64,000 bases of DNA from Photobacterium jeanii. GTDB lineage: Bacteria; Pseudomonadota; Gammaproteobacteria; Enterobacterales; Vibrionaceae. Below are positions 18,218 through 27,629 of this stretch, in pieces. The stretch covers positions 248,001 through 312,000 of the forward strand of contig NZ_LVHF01000012.1 of assembly GCF_001650345.1 (NCBI RefSeq), written 5' to 3'. The notes under the pieces are model-generated. The model was not told the DNA's origin and searched no databases. It was given only the letters and a program-made list of their open reading frames with translations. The number at the start of each line of letters is the position of its first letter. The stretch's first letter is position 1. A program made the position numbers and the translations under genes.

Positions 18218-19393
18218 ATGTTTGGTCGAAAGAAAAGTTACGACTTAGAAGAAGCAAGAACTGGGACTAGAAATAGAGACGAAATCTTGGCTGATGCGGG
18301 TATTGCTGGTGTGGGTACGCCGGGCACTTATACGCCAAAAGCTGCGAAAAGTGGCGCTAAACTTAATGCGCGCCAGAGAAAACTTCCAAAACAGCAAGGG
18401 CTGACAAAGAAGAAAGCACTTGATGAAGCCAAGATTTACGGTGAAGTCGTTAACGATATGCGTGGCGACATTCTTGGTTACGTGGGTGATATGGCATCTG
18501 CGGGCAAAGATATTGTCGGCGCCTTTAAAGGCGAGGGTTTATATACCACAGGTAGTGGTATTGAGTTTGGTAGTGCGGGTGACATTATCGGTGCAGTGAA
18601 ACTGGGCCACGATATTTTGTCTGAAATTTATGAGTGGAGCGGTAAACGCAAAGCAAAAGAATTAGAAGTGAACCCGCTACTTTCACCATTAGATGCGACG
18701 TCTTATCCGAACACCAAAACAGCGGCTTATTTTGCAAAACGTTGTGCTAAGAAAATTGGTGGTGAAGCGGTGTCATTCAGTGGTGGTGTCTTATCCGGCG
18801 TGACTCATATTAATGCCTTAGGGGCTGCTCGTCACGGTCGTTCAGATGCCAAAACCATTGCTCACTTAGTACGTTTAAATGAGTCACTAAGCCAGTTTAA
18901 AGCAAAAGGTTTAACCCTTGAGTACGAACTGTGTAAGACCATTATCGACTGTAAAAAGTTAAAACTTGAATCTCAATCAGCAGCATTAGCTACTGACTGT
19001 ATTCCAGGTAACGTGATTAGCGGTGCTGCAACTGCGACAGCAAGCTTTATTCACGGTCAGACTTTGGCATACCGTTTAGAAAAGTTAGGTCCTGCTATCG
19101 ATAAAGCGGCAAAAGTACTTCACTACCGCGCTTTCCATGAAATGAATATTGATTATGGTTTGGCGGCAACGTTTGGTGAAGAAGAGTTGCCAAATGAATA
19201 TGACGAAGATACGCCAGCATTGAACATGGTTCGCGAACTATTTGCTCAAATTGCAAAAATCGAAAAAGAGCGCGTTATCGTCAATATCAAAGGACATAAA
19301 TTAAAAGTCGGCGGCGAACATTACCGTGCTGACAAATTAATGCGTGAGCCTGCGGGTTGGTTAACCATTGTCGATAAGCTGACCCTTATTTGA
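18218..19393 (+). CDS. Unknown T6SS-operon protein (391 aa, glycine-rich centre)
   Basis: No family is recognised. The N-terminal about 70 residues are basic and disordered-looking (KLNARQRKLPKQQGLTKKK). Residues 85-145 hold small, glycine-rich, amphipathic helices (DILGYVGDMASAGKDIVGAFKGEG, SAGDIIGAVKLGHDIL) that could insert into membranes. Another Gly/Ser/Ala-rich part spans residues 185-205, and the C-terminus is mixed. No signal peptide is seen. The amphipathic composition would fit a pore-forming effector or a scaffold, but this is inference. There is no obvious immunity gene beside it, since the next gene is an ATP-grasp enzyme. Confidence 0.7.
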   Translation: MFGRKKSYDLEEARTGTRNRDEILADAGIAGVGTPGTYTPKAAKSGAKLNARQRKLPKQQGLTKKKALDEAKIYGEVVNDMRGDILGYVGDMASAGKDIVGAFKGEGLYTTGSGIEFGSAGDIIGAVKLGHDILSEIYEWSGKRKAKELEVNPLLSPLDATSYPNTKTAAYFAKRCAKKIGGEAVSFSGGVLSGVTHINALGAARHGRSDAKTIAHLVRLNESLSQFKAKGLTLEYELCKTIIDCKKLKLESQSAALATDCIPGNVISGAATATASFIHGQTLAYRLEKLGPAIDKAAKVLHYRAFHEMNIDYGLAATFGEEELPNEYDEDTPALNMVRELFAQIAKIEKERVIVNIKGHKLKVGGEHYRADKLMREPAGWLTIVDKLTLI

Positions 19394-19456
19394 TGTTTAA
19401 GAGTGGCTAATAAGTTAATTAGCCACTGAGCTTTATTTTGAGATATTGAGTTTTAC

Positions 19457-20605
19457 ATGAGTGTATTTAGCCGTAGTCAGCAAGCGTGGATCCGTGAGTC
19501 ATTAAAAATTGCTGTCGTACATGGTGGTGAGAAATCGCAGCCTGAGAATTTTATTTATGAAAACTTGAGCCCACGCTCAACCAAAACGTATCAACCTGTT
19601 GCTTGCGATATTGCCGATGCGTTGACCGAGTCGGGTTTCAAGCATGTTGCTGTTCTACCTGAAAACATTGATTTACCACAACGACTAAAAGCACTGAATA
19701 TTGATCTTGTGATCACCAATAGTGGTGGTCTGCAAGGCTTCGATTCTATGTGTCATCTACCATCAATGTTGGAGATGCTGGGTGTGCCTTATGTGGGGCA
19801 TTCACCAATGACAGCGGGCATCTTGGATAACAAACACTTGTTCAAGCATGAAATTAATGCCGCTGGTATTCCAACGGCTCCTTTCATTACCGTTGCCTTG
19901 GGTGAAGATATTGCGTCGCCAGCTAATCAGCAAAAACTCGATGCGATGCAAGCTGAGTTTGGATCTTCATTTGTCGTTAAACCGGTTTCGGGTCGTGCTT
20001 CTGTACATGTATATCCAGTCTTTGAACGTGAGTCACTGAAGCAAAAAATTGAGCAGGTTCAGGCTGCAACTAATAACACAGTTATGGTTGAACCTTTCTT
20101 ATCGGGTCGTGAATTTGTTGTCGCAGTCGCTGGGCCGGTTGTGTTCAAAAATGATGGCTTAAGCAAGCTTGAAGAGCCGCTCGCGTTCTCAATCACAGAG
20201 CGTGTTTTGCTTGAAGATGAGCCTATCTTCACGTCGATGGATGTTAAACCTATCACCGATGATCGTTTGTTGAAGGTTGAGGATCCTCAACTGCGTCAGC
20301 AATTGGCAGACTTGGGCATTAAGATTTTTAAACAGCTTGGCTTACATACGTTGGTGCGTGTGGATTTGCGTATGGATAACCAAGGTAAGCTATATGTACT
20401 GGAAACCAATCCCAAGCCAGATCTAAAACGCCCTGAAGGTAATAAGCTCAGTATCGTTTGTCATGATATTCAAAGCGAAGGCATGAGCTACCACGACCTT
20501 ATCCAATCTCTGGTATTCAACCGTTTGGTATACCTGAATAAAACTCGTCCTGGGGCGCTGTCCCATTGTCTAACAGATGAGTTCGCAAGCTTAGCGAGTG
20601 CTTAG
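19457..20605 (+). CDS. ATP-grasp ligase resembling D-Ala-D-Ala ligase, in the T6SS operon
   Basis: This 382-residue soluble enzyme has a Ddl-like layout. The N-terminal Rossmann part starts KIAVVHGGEKSQ. A central Ddl-like stretch includes LEMLGVPYVGHSPMTAGILDNKHLFKH. The ATP-grasp core has FVVKPVSGRASVHVYPV, and the metal-binding end VRVDLRMDNQGKLYVLETNPKP keeps the acidic D..E.N residues. ATP-grasp ligases join a carboxylate to an amine through an acyl phosphate. The N-terminal signature departs from true Ddl, so it is probably not the housekeeping enzyme. It starts a block coupled to an MFS protein (gap 8 bases) and two binding proteins, suggesting a dedicated amino-acid or peptide metabolite. 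Confidence 0.8.
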   Translation: MSVFSRSQQAWIRESLKIAVVHGGEKSQPENFIYENLSPRSTKTYQPVACDIADALTESGFKHVAVLPENIDLPQRLKALNIDLVITNSGGLQGFDSMCHLPSMLEMLGVPYVGHSPMTAGILDNKHLFKHEINAAGIPTAPFITVALGEDIASPANQQKLDAMQAEFGSSFVVKPVSGRASVHVYPVFERESLKQKIEQVQAATNNTVMVEPFLSGREFVVAVAGPVVFKNDGLSKLEEPLAFSITERVLLEDEPIFTSMDVKPITDDRLLKVEDPQLRQQLADLGIKIFKQLGLHTLVRVDLRMDNQGKLYVLETNPKPDLKRPEGNKLSIVCHDIQSEGMSYHDLIQSLVFNRLVYLNKTRPGALSHCLTDEFASLASA

Positions 20606-20613
20606 GTGTATTA

Positions 20614-22833
20614 GTGGAAAACGTTAAATATAACCTTCGTCTTGCATTTGGCACAGGAATAGTGACGTTGTCACTATTCCTGGTGTTGATCGTGGGCTAT
20701 GCACAAGCATTGAAAAGCTACCGCCAGCTATCAACTGATGCAGTGATGGCGCAGACAGAAGCAACACGTTTAGGGATTGAGCAAGTTCTGAAGTCGGGTG
20801 TGCCGCTATCGGAGATTGCAGGCTTAAACCTAGTGTTACAGCCTATTGTGAAGTCTGATGCTTCGGTTATTGGCCTAACTTTATTATCTGGCTCAGAGGT
20901 CATTTACCGTGCTGGTGAGGAGGGTGATAAAGATAGTGTCATTGCGATTGCGTTGAATAACAAATTCTCGCAAATAGGGACTCTCAATGTTTTCTTGAGT
21001 CAGGACAAGCTAGAGCAACAAGTCACTAGCTCGTTCAAACCAATGATGTGGGTGATTTTCATCTTATTATTCATCTTCATTGGTAGTGTGCTGCGTAGCC
21101 GTGAGCGGGCGGTGTATTTAACCAGCTTTTCCGTCGTGTTCTTTGCAATGACGGTTTGCGTCATGATGTTGGTCGGCAGCTTATACCGCGATGGTCTGCA
21201 AAGTAAGGCTATTTCGCTAGCTGATATCGTGAGTTATCGCCTATCACCTGTACTAGAGTACGATATTGGTCGCGATATGATCACGGGCGTTGATAGCATG
21301 CTGGATCACTTCCGTCGCGCTAATCCTGAGCTTGCCAGTATTGCGGTTTATAAGAGTCGTCATTTGGTCGCGAACAGTATTGACGCGAACTCGATGGGTC
21401 ACATGATTGTCGATACCGGTGGTTTGGAATATGCCTTCCCAACCGCGGGTGGTGGTGAAGTACGTTTGTCTTATCAAGCGGAAATGGTGATAGGCCAATT
21501 GGCACAAGTATTGAAGAACTTTGCCATTTTGTTCTTTGCTTGTGGTTTGGTGTGTTTTGCTTTCATTCGCCTTTTGAGCGGTGAGATGGGTAAATGCACG
21601 AAAGATCAGGTGCTTGAGCGATTAAAGCCTTTATTTTTAGGTGCGGTTTTAATGGAGTCATTAATGGCGCCAATTTTGCCGCAGTTTTTATCTTCTGTCG
21701 CAGACGCTAATGGGCTCGGTGCTACAGCTTCCTCACTCTTTTTTGCTCTGTACTTTTTGGGATTTGCATTAACTTTGCTACCTGCGGCGCGTCTGATTGA
21801 AGCGTTTGATATTCGCCAAGTGCTGTTTTTCGGTATTGTACTGTCAACAGTGGGCTGCGGCTTATTGGGTTTTAGCGAACCGACTCAAATGTTCAATGTG
21901 ATTTTGGCTCGTTTTATTTCAGGGGCAGGGCAAGCGCTGATCTTTATTTCGGTGCAAGGCTATATTTTGCGCTTTAGTGATAAAAGTAATAAAACCCAAG
22001 CTGCTGGCATTATCGTGTTCTGTTTTAATGCTGGATTCATTTCAGGTGCCGCCATTGGTGCCTTACTTGCTAGTTACTTTGGTGATCATGGCATCTTCAC
22101 TATCTCTGCTGTTATTGGTGGTGCGATGTGCTTGTTTAGCTTGATCTTACCGTCAATGAAGGGCAATGGCGGTAGCGATGGTACGTTGCTAAGCAACATG
22201 AAAGCCATGGCTTCAGATTCTCTACGCCTTATTAAAGTGCCCGCCTTTATTCGCACCATGGTATTGGTGGGTATTCCAACGAAAGCGGCATTAACGGGGA
22301 TCGTCTCATTTGCTGTGCCTCTGTTGTTAGCGGAGAAAGGTATTAGCAAAGAAAGCATAGGCCAGGTGTTAATGACTTATGCGGCGATTGTACTCCTTGT
22401 AAGTTACAAAGTTGGTCCTTGGGTTGATAAACAGGGTAGCAGCAAAACTGCGTTAACTCTGGGTAGCTTTTTAGCGGGTGGCGCGCTAGTTGTGATGGCG
22501 ATTGCCTTTAGCATGAATCAAAGCTGGCTGATTGTATTGTTGACTATGGTTGCGATGCTGTTGATGGGGGCATCACATGGTTTGATTAATGCCCCTGTTG
22601 TTACTCATGTGGTGAACAGCACAGCTCAGCAGCAAGAGTCTGACTCTTCAGTCGCGGCGACTTACCGCTTCCTTGAGCGTCTTGGCCATGTTTCTGGTGC
22701 CATTATTGTTGGTCAGTTATTGCAGTGGTTCCCAGTGGAACAAGCATTGATGGCCGTGGCGGTGTTCTTTGTGATTGCCGCGGTGAGTTTTATGGTTTTT
22801 GACCGTCAACATGCGTTGGAGGCGAAATCATGA
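20614..22833 (+). CDS. MFS transporter fused to two extracytoplasmic sensor-like regions
   Basis: This is 739 residues, far longer than a normal 12-helix MFS protein (about 400). A membrane helix at 11-30 is followed by an about 110-residue extracytoplasmic segment, helices at 144-160 and 166-190, a second about 105-residue extracytoplasmic segment, a helix at 302-321, and then an MFS body from about 338 to 735. The extracytoplasmic segments look like single-Cache or quorum-type sensor domains seen in histidine kinases and chemoreceptors, though I cannot confirm the fold. The GTG start follows AGGTG. It overlaps the next gene by four bases (ATGA). It would sense and then export or import a small molecule. 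Confidence 0.75.
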   Translation: MENVKYNLRLAFGTGIVTLSLFLVLIVGYAQALKSYRQLSTDAVMAQTEATRLGIEQVLKSGVPLSEIAGLNLVLQPIVKSDASVIGLTLLSGSEVIYRAGEEGDKDSVIAIALNNKFSQIGTLNVFLSQDKLEQQVTSSFKPMMWVIFILLFIFIGSVLRSRERAVYLTSFSVVFFAMTVCVMMLVGSLYRDGLQSKAISLADIVSYRLSPVLEYDIGRDMITGVDSMLDHFRRANPELASIAVYKSRHLVANSIDANSMGHMIVDTGGLEYAFPTAGGGEVRLSYQAEMVIGQLAQVLKNFAILFFACGLVCFAFIRLLSGEMGKCTKDQVLERLKPLFLGAVLMESLMAPILPQFLSSVADANGLGATASSLFFALYFLGFALTLLPAARLIEAFDIRQVLFFGIVLSTVGCGLLGFSEPTQMFNVILARFISGAGQALIFISVQGYILRFSDKSNKTQAAGIIVFCFNAGFISGAAIGALLASYFGDHGIFTISAVIGGAMCLFSLILPSMKGNGGSDGTLLSNMKAMASDSLRLIKVPAFIRTMVLVGIPTKAALTGIVSFAVPLLLAEKGISKESIGQVLMTYAAIVLLVSYKVGPWVDKQGSSKTALTLGSFLAGGALVVMAIAFSMNQSWLIVLLTMVAMLLMGASHGLINAPVVTHVVNSTAQQQESDSSVAATYRFLERLGHVSGAIIVGQLLQWFPVEQALMAVAVFFVIAAVSFMVFDRQHALEAKS

Positions 22834-24044
22834 GCCAAGTCATTCACTTTAATTTGATGTGTCGTGTATTTCATAAGGTCAACTTCCGTAAGGTGATGGT
22901 GGGATTGGCGTTGATGTTGTTCACGATTTGCACTCAAGCTCAAACTGAATCGTCAAAACAAACGCAATGGCCACAGTGGTTGGGGAAGGAGTTACAACCA
23001 ACGGCGAACAGTCACTGGAAAGCCGAAGTTGCTAATGAAAGTGTACTTTATGCTCCTGCCAAGGCGTTGCCTAAGGTATTAGTTATCGTCTCGCGTAAAG
23101 CGACATCATACGATATAGCACTAAAAACCCTACTCAGTGAGTTTAGTCGTGCATTGCCGCAGGCTCAGTGGGTCGTAAAGAAGTTGCCAGCGACACCGAA
23201 TGAAATCTCGTCCATGTTGCAGCGCTTTGAAGGCGATGTGAGCCTAGTTTATACCCTAGGTTCAAGAGCGACAGTTGAAGTGCGCAAGGTGTACAAGGGC
23301 GGTAAGCTTCCGGTTATATCTGTTAACGCCAAAGATCCTGTTCAACTGGGGTTGATCGATCAATACAGTGGCTCAGGCGATAACTTTGCATTTACTTCGC
23401 TAAATTTGCCTGCAGAAGTGGTTTTGAACTTCATTCAGCGTTTTAAACCAACCTTGAAAAGCATTGGTATTTTGTATGCCAACACCAACCGCAGTGCGTA
23501 TCTCACTCAGTTCTTGCCGCTACAAAAAGTAGCGCAACAAGCAGGGATCAAAATTGTACCAATTGCCGTTGATGAGAACGAAGCAGAGTTAAAGCTTGAT
23601 GTTGCGATGCCGCGCGCCATTAAAACGCTTAAACAAGGCGATCCGCAGCTAGCGCATTCAGTGTTGTGGTTGACGGGAAGTTCTAGTTTGTTGTCGCGCG
23701 TTGATGAAATTAATCAGCATTCACAGCAACTTGCTCTTATTTCAGCGGTACCCGATGTGGTGAATGAAACTGAGCACAGTGCGTTAATGTCGTTTGGTGT
23801 CAGTTTTGTTAATAACGCGCACCAAGCCGCTATTTATGGTTTGAAAGTGATCAAAGGTGAAATTGAAGTTGGTCAATTACCTGTTGGTGTTATTTCACCG
23901 CCTGATATCGCAATCAGTTTCCAACAAGCCAAACGTATCCGGCAGCAGGTGCCGTTTGTGCTGATGGAAATGGCCAGTGATGTTTACGGTGTGAATGGCA
24001 CTGTTATTCGCCTTAATGGCAAACCCGTGAAGGAGCAGAAATGA
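22830..24044 (+). CDS. Periplasmic ABC-type binding protein (PF04392-like)
   Basis: This 404-residue protein has a hydrophobic signal segment at about residues 22-37 ending TICTQAQ. It is followed by the two-lobe layout of the ABC_sub_bind (TrpX-like) family: LPKVLVIVSRKATSYDIALKTLL, a GSRATVEV turn, VISVNAKDP, and a second lobe KSIGILYANTNRSAYLTQF. These proteins bind small ligands, often amino acids or nucleosides. No ABC permease or ATPase is encoded nearby, so it probably presents ligand to the neighbouring MFS-sensor protein or acts as a signal receptor. It is coupled to both neighbours by ATGA overlaps. The n-region of the signal is unusually long; a later start at residue 10 or 23 is possible. 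Confidence 0.75.
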   Translation: MSQVIHFNLMCRVFHKVNFRKVMVGLALMLFTICTQAQTESSKQTQWPQWLGKELQPTANSHWKAEVANESVLYAPAKALPKVLVIVSRKATSYDIALKTLLSEFSRALPQAQWVVKKLPATPNEISSMLQRFEGDVSLVYTLGSRATVEVRKVYKGGKLPVISVNAKDPVQLGLIDQYSGSGDNFAFTSLNLPAEVVLNFIQRFKPTLKSIGILYANTNRSAYLTQFLPLQKVAQQAGIKIVPIAVDENEAELKLDVAMPRAIKTLKQGDPQLAHSVLWLTGSSSLLSRVDEINQHSQQLALISAVPDVVNETEHSALMSFGVSFVNNAHQAAIYGLKVIKGEIEVGQLPVGVISPPDIAISFQQAKRIRQQVPFVLMEMASDVYGVNGTVIRLNGKPVKEQK

Positions 24045-24772
24045 AGTTGTACGCATCTTTTCGAGTGCCAAAAGCGGCGTTGATTGCAGCATTCTTTGGC
24101 AGTTTATTTTCGGCGGGTTCTGTAAATGCAGAAGCTCGCCCTGAGCGTTTATTACTGGCGACTCAAGAATGGCGTCCTTATCAATACCAAGAACGCGGTG
24201 AGATGAAAGGGCCGGGTATTCGCCAGTTAAAGTGCGCAATGAAAGCACTTAAGCAGCCTTATCAAATTACGATGACGGATTGGGATCGCGCCCAAATCTT
24301 GATTGAAGTAGGTGAGCAGCATGGTTTTTTCTTAGCCTCGAAAAACGGTATCCGTGATAAATACGCGGATTATTCGAATCCTGTCATGCAGCAAACGTGG
24401 AGTTGGTTCAGCTTATCAGATTCACTCGATACACATGATCCTATGTTCAAGAAAGAAGTTGTGGTTACGGCATTGTTTGGGTCAAACAAATGGTTTTGGC
24501 TGCAAAAACGAGGTTATCGCGTTGAAAAGAAACCGCGCAAAGCAACGGCAATGCTGGAGTTGTTGTTGTCTGGTGAAGTTGGCGCTGTGTTGGCGAATGA
24601 TTTCGTAATGGAAGTGGCGATCAAAAAGCTTGGCGTTAGCCACCGTGCCATTACTACCACGAAGGTTAATGACAAACCATTAGGCGTGTACTTCTCAAAG
24701 AAATTCACTAAGCAATATCCACGATTTATTAATGAGTTCAACCAAGCTGTTCAGCAGTGTAAGGAGGGTTAG
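24041..24772 (+). CDS. Periplasmic solute-binding protein, SBP_bac_3-like
   Basis: This 243-residue protein has a clear signal peptide (likely cleavage after SVNA near residue 31). It then has the family 3 binding-protein pattern: LLLATQEWRPYQYQERGEMKGPGIRQL, TMTDWDRAQILIEVGE, GFFLASKNGIRDKYADYS and a late LGVYFSKKF. Such proteins bind amino acids or act as sensor inputs. As with the preceding gene there is no cognate ABC permease. It ends one base before the tagH ribosome-coupled start region, so this periplasmic module is embedded in the T6SS transcript. Confidence 0.78.
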   Translation: MKLYASFRVPKAALIAAFFGSLFSAGSVNAEARPERLLLATQEWRPYQYQERGEMKGPGIRQLKCAMKALKQPYQITMTDWDRAQILIEVGEQHGFFLASKNGIRDKYADYSNPVMQQTWSWFSLSDSLDTHDPMFKKEVVVTALFGSNKWFWLQKRGYRVEKKPRKATAMLELLLSGEVGAVLANDFVMEVAIKKLGVSHRAITTTKVNDKPLGVYFSKKFTKQYPRFINEFNQAVQQCKEG

Positions 24773-24773
24773 C

Positions 24774-25820
24774 ATGCCGTTATCACTAAGAATTATCAGT
24801 TCGCCAGATGGTGAGCCAGTAACTGCATGGGCACATAATTTTCCTGATGAGGGTGGAACTATCGGTCGTGCATTCGGTTCAACCATGCAGTTGTCAGATG
24901 CATCGCGTGAAATTTCAGGCACGCATGCATTAATCAGTCGTAGCAACCGTGGTTATCAAATCATGGATGTTAGCACTAATGGCTTGTTCATTAATAGTGG
25001 TCACGAACCGCTTGGCCGTAATAACCAATCAACCTTGAGTGACGGTGATGTACTGAATCTGGGTAAGTACCGCTTAATGGTGTCATGTTTTGTACCTGAA
25101 CAAGCATCAGCCAAAACCACGCAGGCGGTGGCTGAACCTATCTTAAATGGTTGGGAAGATGATCCTTTTGGTTCGGATTTACCTTCGGTTACCACTCACC
25201 TTGAGCGCGATGAGTCGGAGTTTGTTCATGACGAGCAAGACCGTGAGCAATCAGCATCGACTTTATCTTTCAATGCCATGTTACAAGATAACGTGATTGA
25301 AGATCCGTTCTTAGCCAAAGAGCCAGAGGTGGTGATTGATCAACAACCGCAAACTGCCAATGTGTTTCAAGATGATGGGTTTGACGATGACCCATTTGCC
25401 GAAGAGACCACAAGTCAATTGGTGTCGTTTTCACACCAAGTACCTAGCCAGTTGTCGGCAGCACCAACAATGAATGACGCGCAGCAAAGCCATCATACAG
25501 CAAGTCACCATTCAGCAGGGGCGTCGACACAAGTGCTCGACCCGCAGCAGTTATTGGCATTTCAAGCCAAACAGCAAGAACTGATGATGCAAGCGGCTGA
25601 AATGGCTTTGGAACGTTTGCTTCAGGATGTGTCGCCTGCGTCTTTAGAGGGCTTATTTGATGATCTTGCACCTAAGAGTTTCTGGGGACGAAAAGCAGAT
25701 TATTGGGAGATGTATCAGCGCTACTATGCGCGTCAGCAAGATAACAACGAATGGTTGATGAAGTTTAAAGCGTACTTCGCAGAAAGCTTACGTATTAAGC
25801 AAACATTCGGGGATAAGTAG
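24774..25820 (+). CDS. tagH: T6SS FHA-domain protein TagH
   Basis: This 348-residue protein has an N-terminal forkhead-associated domain at about residues 1-100. The phosphothreonine-binding residues are visible: TIGR, then SGTHALIS, then STNGLFIN. A long acidic and Gln/His-rich linker follows (110-260), and the last about 85 residues are helical (WGRKADYWEMYQRYYARQ). FHA proteins link Thr phosphorylation by a PpkA-type kinase to T6SS activation. I place the start at 24774 because AAGGAGGG lies just upstream; an in-frame upstream extension would lie inside the preceding gene. Confidence 0.88.
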   Translation: MPLSLRIISSPDGEPVTAWAHNFPDEGGTIGRAFGSTMQLSDASREISGTHALISRSNRGYQIMDVSTNGLFINSGHEPLGRNNQSTLSDGDVLNLGKYRLMVSCFVPEQASAKTTQAVAEPILNGWEDDPFGSDLPSVTTHLERDESEFVHDEQDREQSASTLSFNAMLQDNVIEDPFLAKEPEVVIDQQPQTANVFQDDGFDDDPFAEETTSQLVSFSHQVPSQLSAAPTMNDAQQSHHTASHHSAGASTQVLDPQQLLAFQAKQQELMMQAAEMALERLLQDVSPASLEGLFDDLAPKSFWGRKADYWEMYQRYYARQQDNNEWLMKFKAYFAESLRIKQTFGDK

Positions 25821-26297
25821 ATGAAAAAATTCTTATTGATGACCGCAGCGGTAACCATGTTGAGTGGATGCAGCAGTTGGATGTTTTGGAAAGACAATAG
25901 CCCTGCGGTAGTCGTCGCTCATATTGAAGCGGCGAATAATATTAATCCTAATATTGATGGTTTGGCTTCACCATTGGAAGTACGAATTTACCAATTAGCA
26001 GACAGTGAAGCTTTTAAGCAAGCCAACTTTTTGGATCTTTACAATGACGATCAAGGCGCGCTAAAAGCGGATCTTTTGTCAAAGCGTCAGTTAGCTAGTG
26101 TGTTACCAAGCGGTAAGCAAAGTGTCGAAATTCCGCAAATTAACGAAGTGAAATACATCGGTGTTATTGCAGCTTTTGCTAATTACCGAGAAGCCAAAAA
26201 TAAGGCCATCGTGGCCGTAGAGCCAGATACAAAAATTGAAGTAAACGTAATGATTGACGGTATTAACGTGAGTGTTACGGGTCAAGAGGACAAATAA
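25821..26297 (+). CDS. tssJ: T6SS outer-membrane lipoprotein TssJ
   Basis: This 158-residue lipoprotein has a lipobox L-S-G-C with the acylated Cys at residue 17. The transthyretin-like body includes SPLEVRIYQLADSEAFKQANFLDLY, the typical TssJ motif that precedes the TssM-binding loop. It anchors the TssJLM membrane complex to the outer membrane. It starts immediately after the tagH stop and overlaps tssK by one base. Confidence 0.93.
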   Translation: MKKFLLMTAAVTMLSGCSSWMFWKDNSPAVVVAHIEAANNINPNIDGLASPLEVRIYQLADSEAFKQANFLDLYNDDQGALKADLLSKRQLASVLPSGKQSVEIPQINEVKYIGVIAAFANYREAKNKAIVAVEPDTKIEVNVMIDGINVSVTGQEDK

Positions 26298-27619
26298 TGG
26301 ATAAGAATAAAGTCGTTTGGTCTGAAGGGATGTTTTTAAGTCCTCAGCACTTTCAACAGCAAGAGCGTTATTTAGAAGGATTTACGAAAGATTATTGTGG
26401 CTTGATGCACCCTTCGCGCTATGGTCTGGCTGAGTTTAACTTAGATCACTCCATGACCAGCATTGGCAAGGTAGGGATCAAAAATGCCAAAGGTATTTTT
26501 CCTGATGGTACCCCGTTTGATATTCGCAACGGTTTAGCCTTGGACATTCCTGCCGGTACCATTGATAAGCTGGTGTACTTGGCGATGCCAATCTACCGCT
26601 CTGGTGTCGTTAATGTTGGTGAAAAAAGTGACCGTAACCGTCGTTATCATCGCGTGGATCACAATGTATTTGATACAAGTCGTGGTAATAGCGAGGCGCT
26701 TCAACTTGAACTCGCTGAGCTCAATATCGTATTGAAACTGGAGGGGGAAGATCTTCAAGATTACACCCTTATTCCTATTGCTCATGTCTCTGAGCACAAA
26801 TCAGATGGTGAGATTGAGCTTAATCAAGCCTTCATTCCGACATCTTTGTATTTCACTGTATCAAATTACTTGAAAGAGGGAGTGAGTGAACTTTACGCCC
26901 AGATGCAATATCGCGCCCGTACGATTTCTCAACGATTACAGGTGGAGTCTGCCAGTAAAAGTCATCAAGCGCTTATGCGTGATTACTTATGGTTGCAATC
27001 GCTAGGGCGTTGGTTACCTATGGTTAAGTACTGGCTCGATGTAGGTACTACTGCACCACAAGAGGTCTATCATCAGTGCTTGCAAATTGTGGGTGAAATG
27101 CAGGGGTTAAACGGCGAAATGCCGCAAGAATACGAAGGTTGGAACAATCACAAACTTTATAGTTTGTTCTCAACGTTGTTCGTGGATATGCGCGTGTTAC
27201 TTCGCGAAGTTCAGCTTGATAACGTAACAACACTGACTTGGGATTCGAACCTTTTCTTGAAACGTCGTTTGTTGCGTACTTTGGTGCAAGATCGTGCGCT
27301 ATACAATTCAGGCCGCTTTATTTTGGTGGTGTCTTCACCGTTGGGCTCAGTACAGTTGAGCGAGCAATTCCCGCTTGCGGTGAAATTGGCTGGTAATAGT
27401 GCCATTGCCGACTTAGTCCGTAACTCGTTATCTGGCGTACCGCTTCGTACCTTACCGATTGCACCTTCGGAGCTTAAATTACGTACCGATGCTGCTTATT
27501 TCGAGCTAGATACGCAATCAGATATTTGGCATGACTTGGTACAGAAAGATGAACCAATTGCGTTGCATGTCGACAGCCGTATTGGCGATGTCGAAATTGA
27601 ATTTTATGTAATTCGTTAA
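26297..27619 (+). CDS. tssK: T6SS baseplate-membrane connector TssK
   Basis: This 440-residue protein begins with the family hallmark VVWSEGMFLSPQHFQQQERYLEGF. It has the usual length and ends with the C-terminal receptor-binding-like domain. TssK trimers join the baseplate wedge to the TssJLM complex through TssL. The start overlaps the tssJ stop by one base and tssL follows after 10 bases. Confidence 0.96.
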   Translation: MDKNKVVWSEGMFLSPQHFQQQERYLEGFTKDYCGLMHPSRYGLAEFNLDHSMTSIGKVGIKNAKGIFPDGTPFDIRNGLALDIPAGTIDKLVYLAMPIYRSGVVNVGEKSDRNRRYHRVDHNVFDTSRGNSEALQLELAELNIVLKLEGEDLQDYTLIPIAHVSEHKSDGEIELNQAFIPTSLYFTVSNYLKEGVSELYAQMQYRARTISQRLQVESASKSHQALMRDYLWLQSLGRWLPMVKYWLDVGTTAPQEVYHQCLQIVGEMQGLNGEMPQEYEGWNNHKLYSLFSTLFVDMRVLLREVQLDNVTTLTWDSNLFLKRRLLRTLVQDRALYNSGRFILVVSSPLGSVQLSEQFPLAVKLAGNSAIADLVRNSLSGVPLRTLPIAPSELKLRTDAAYFELDTQSDIWHDLVQKDEPIALHVDSRIGDVEIEFYVIR

Positions 27620-27629
27620 TGGTATCGCT

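Noticed and set aside
19457-20605. Housekeeping D-Ala-D-Ala ligase (ddl)
   Set aside because: The N-terminal signature and serine/histidine context of true Ddl are not kept, and the gene is locked into a T6SS-linked block rather than a cell-wall cluster.
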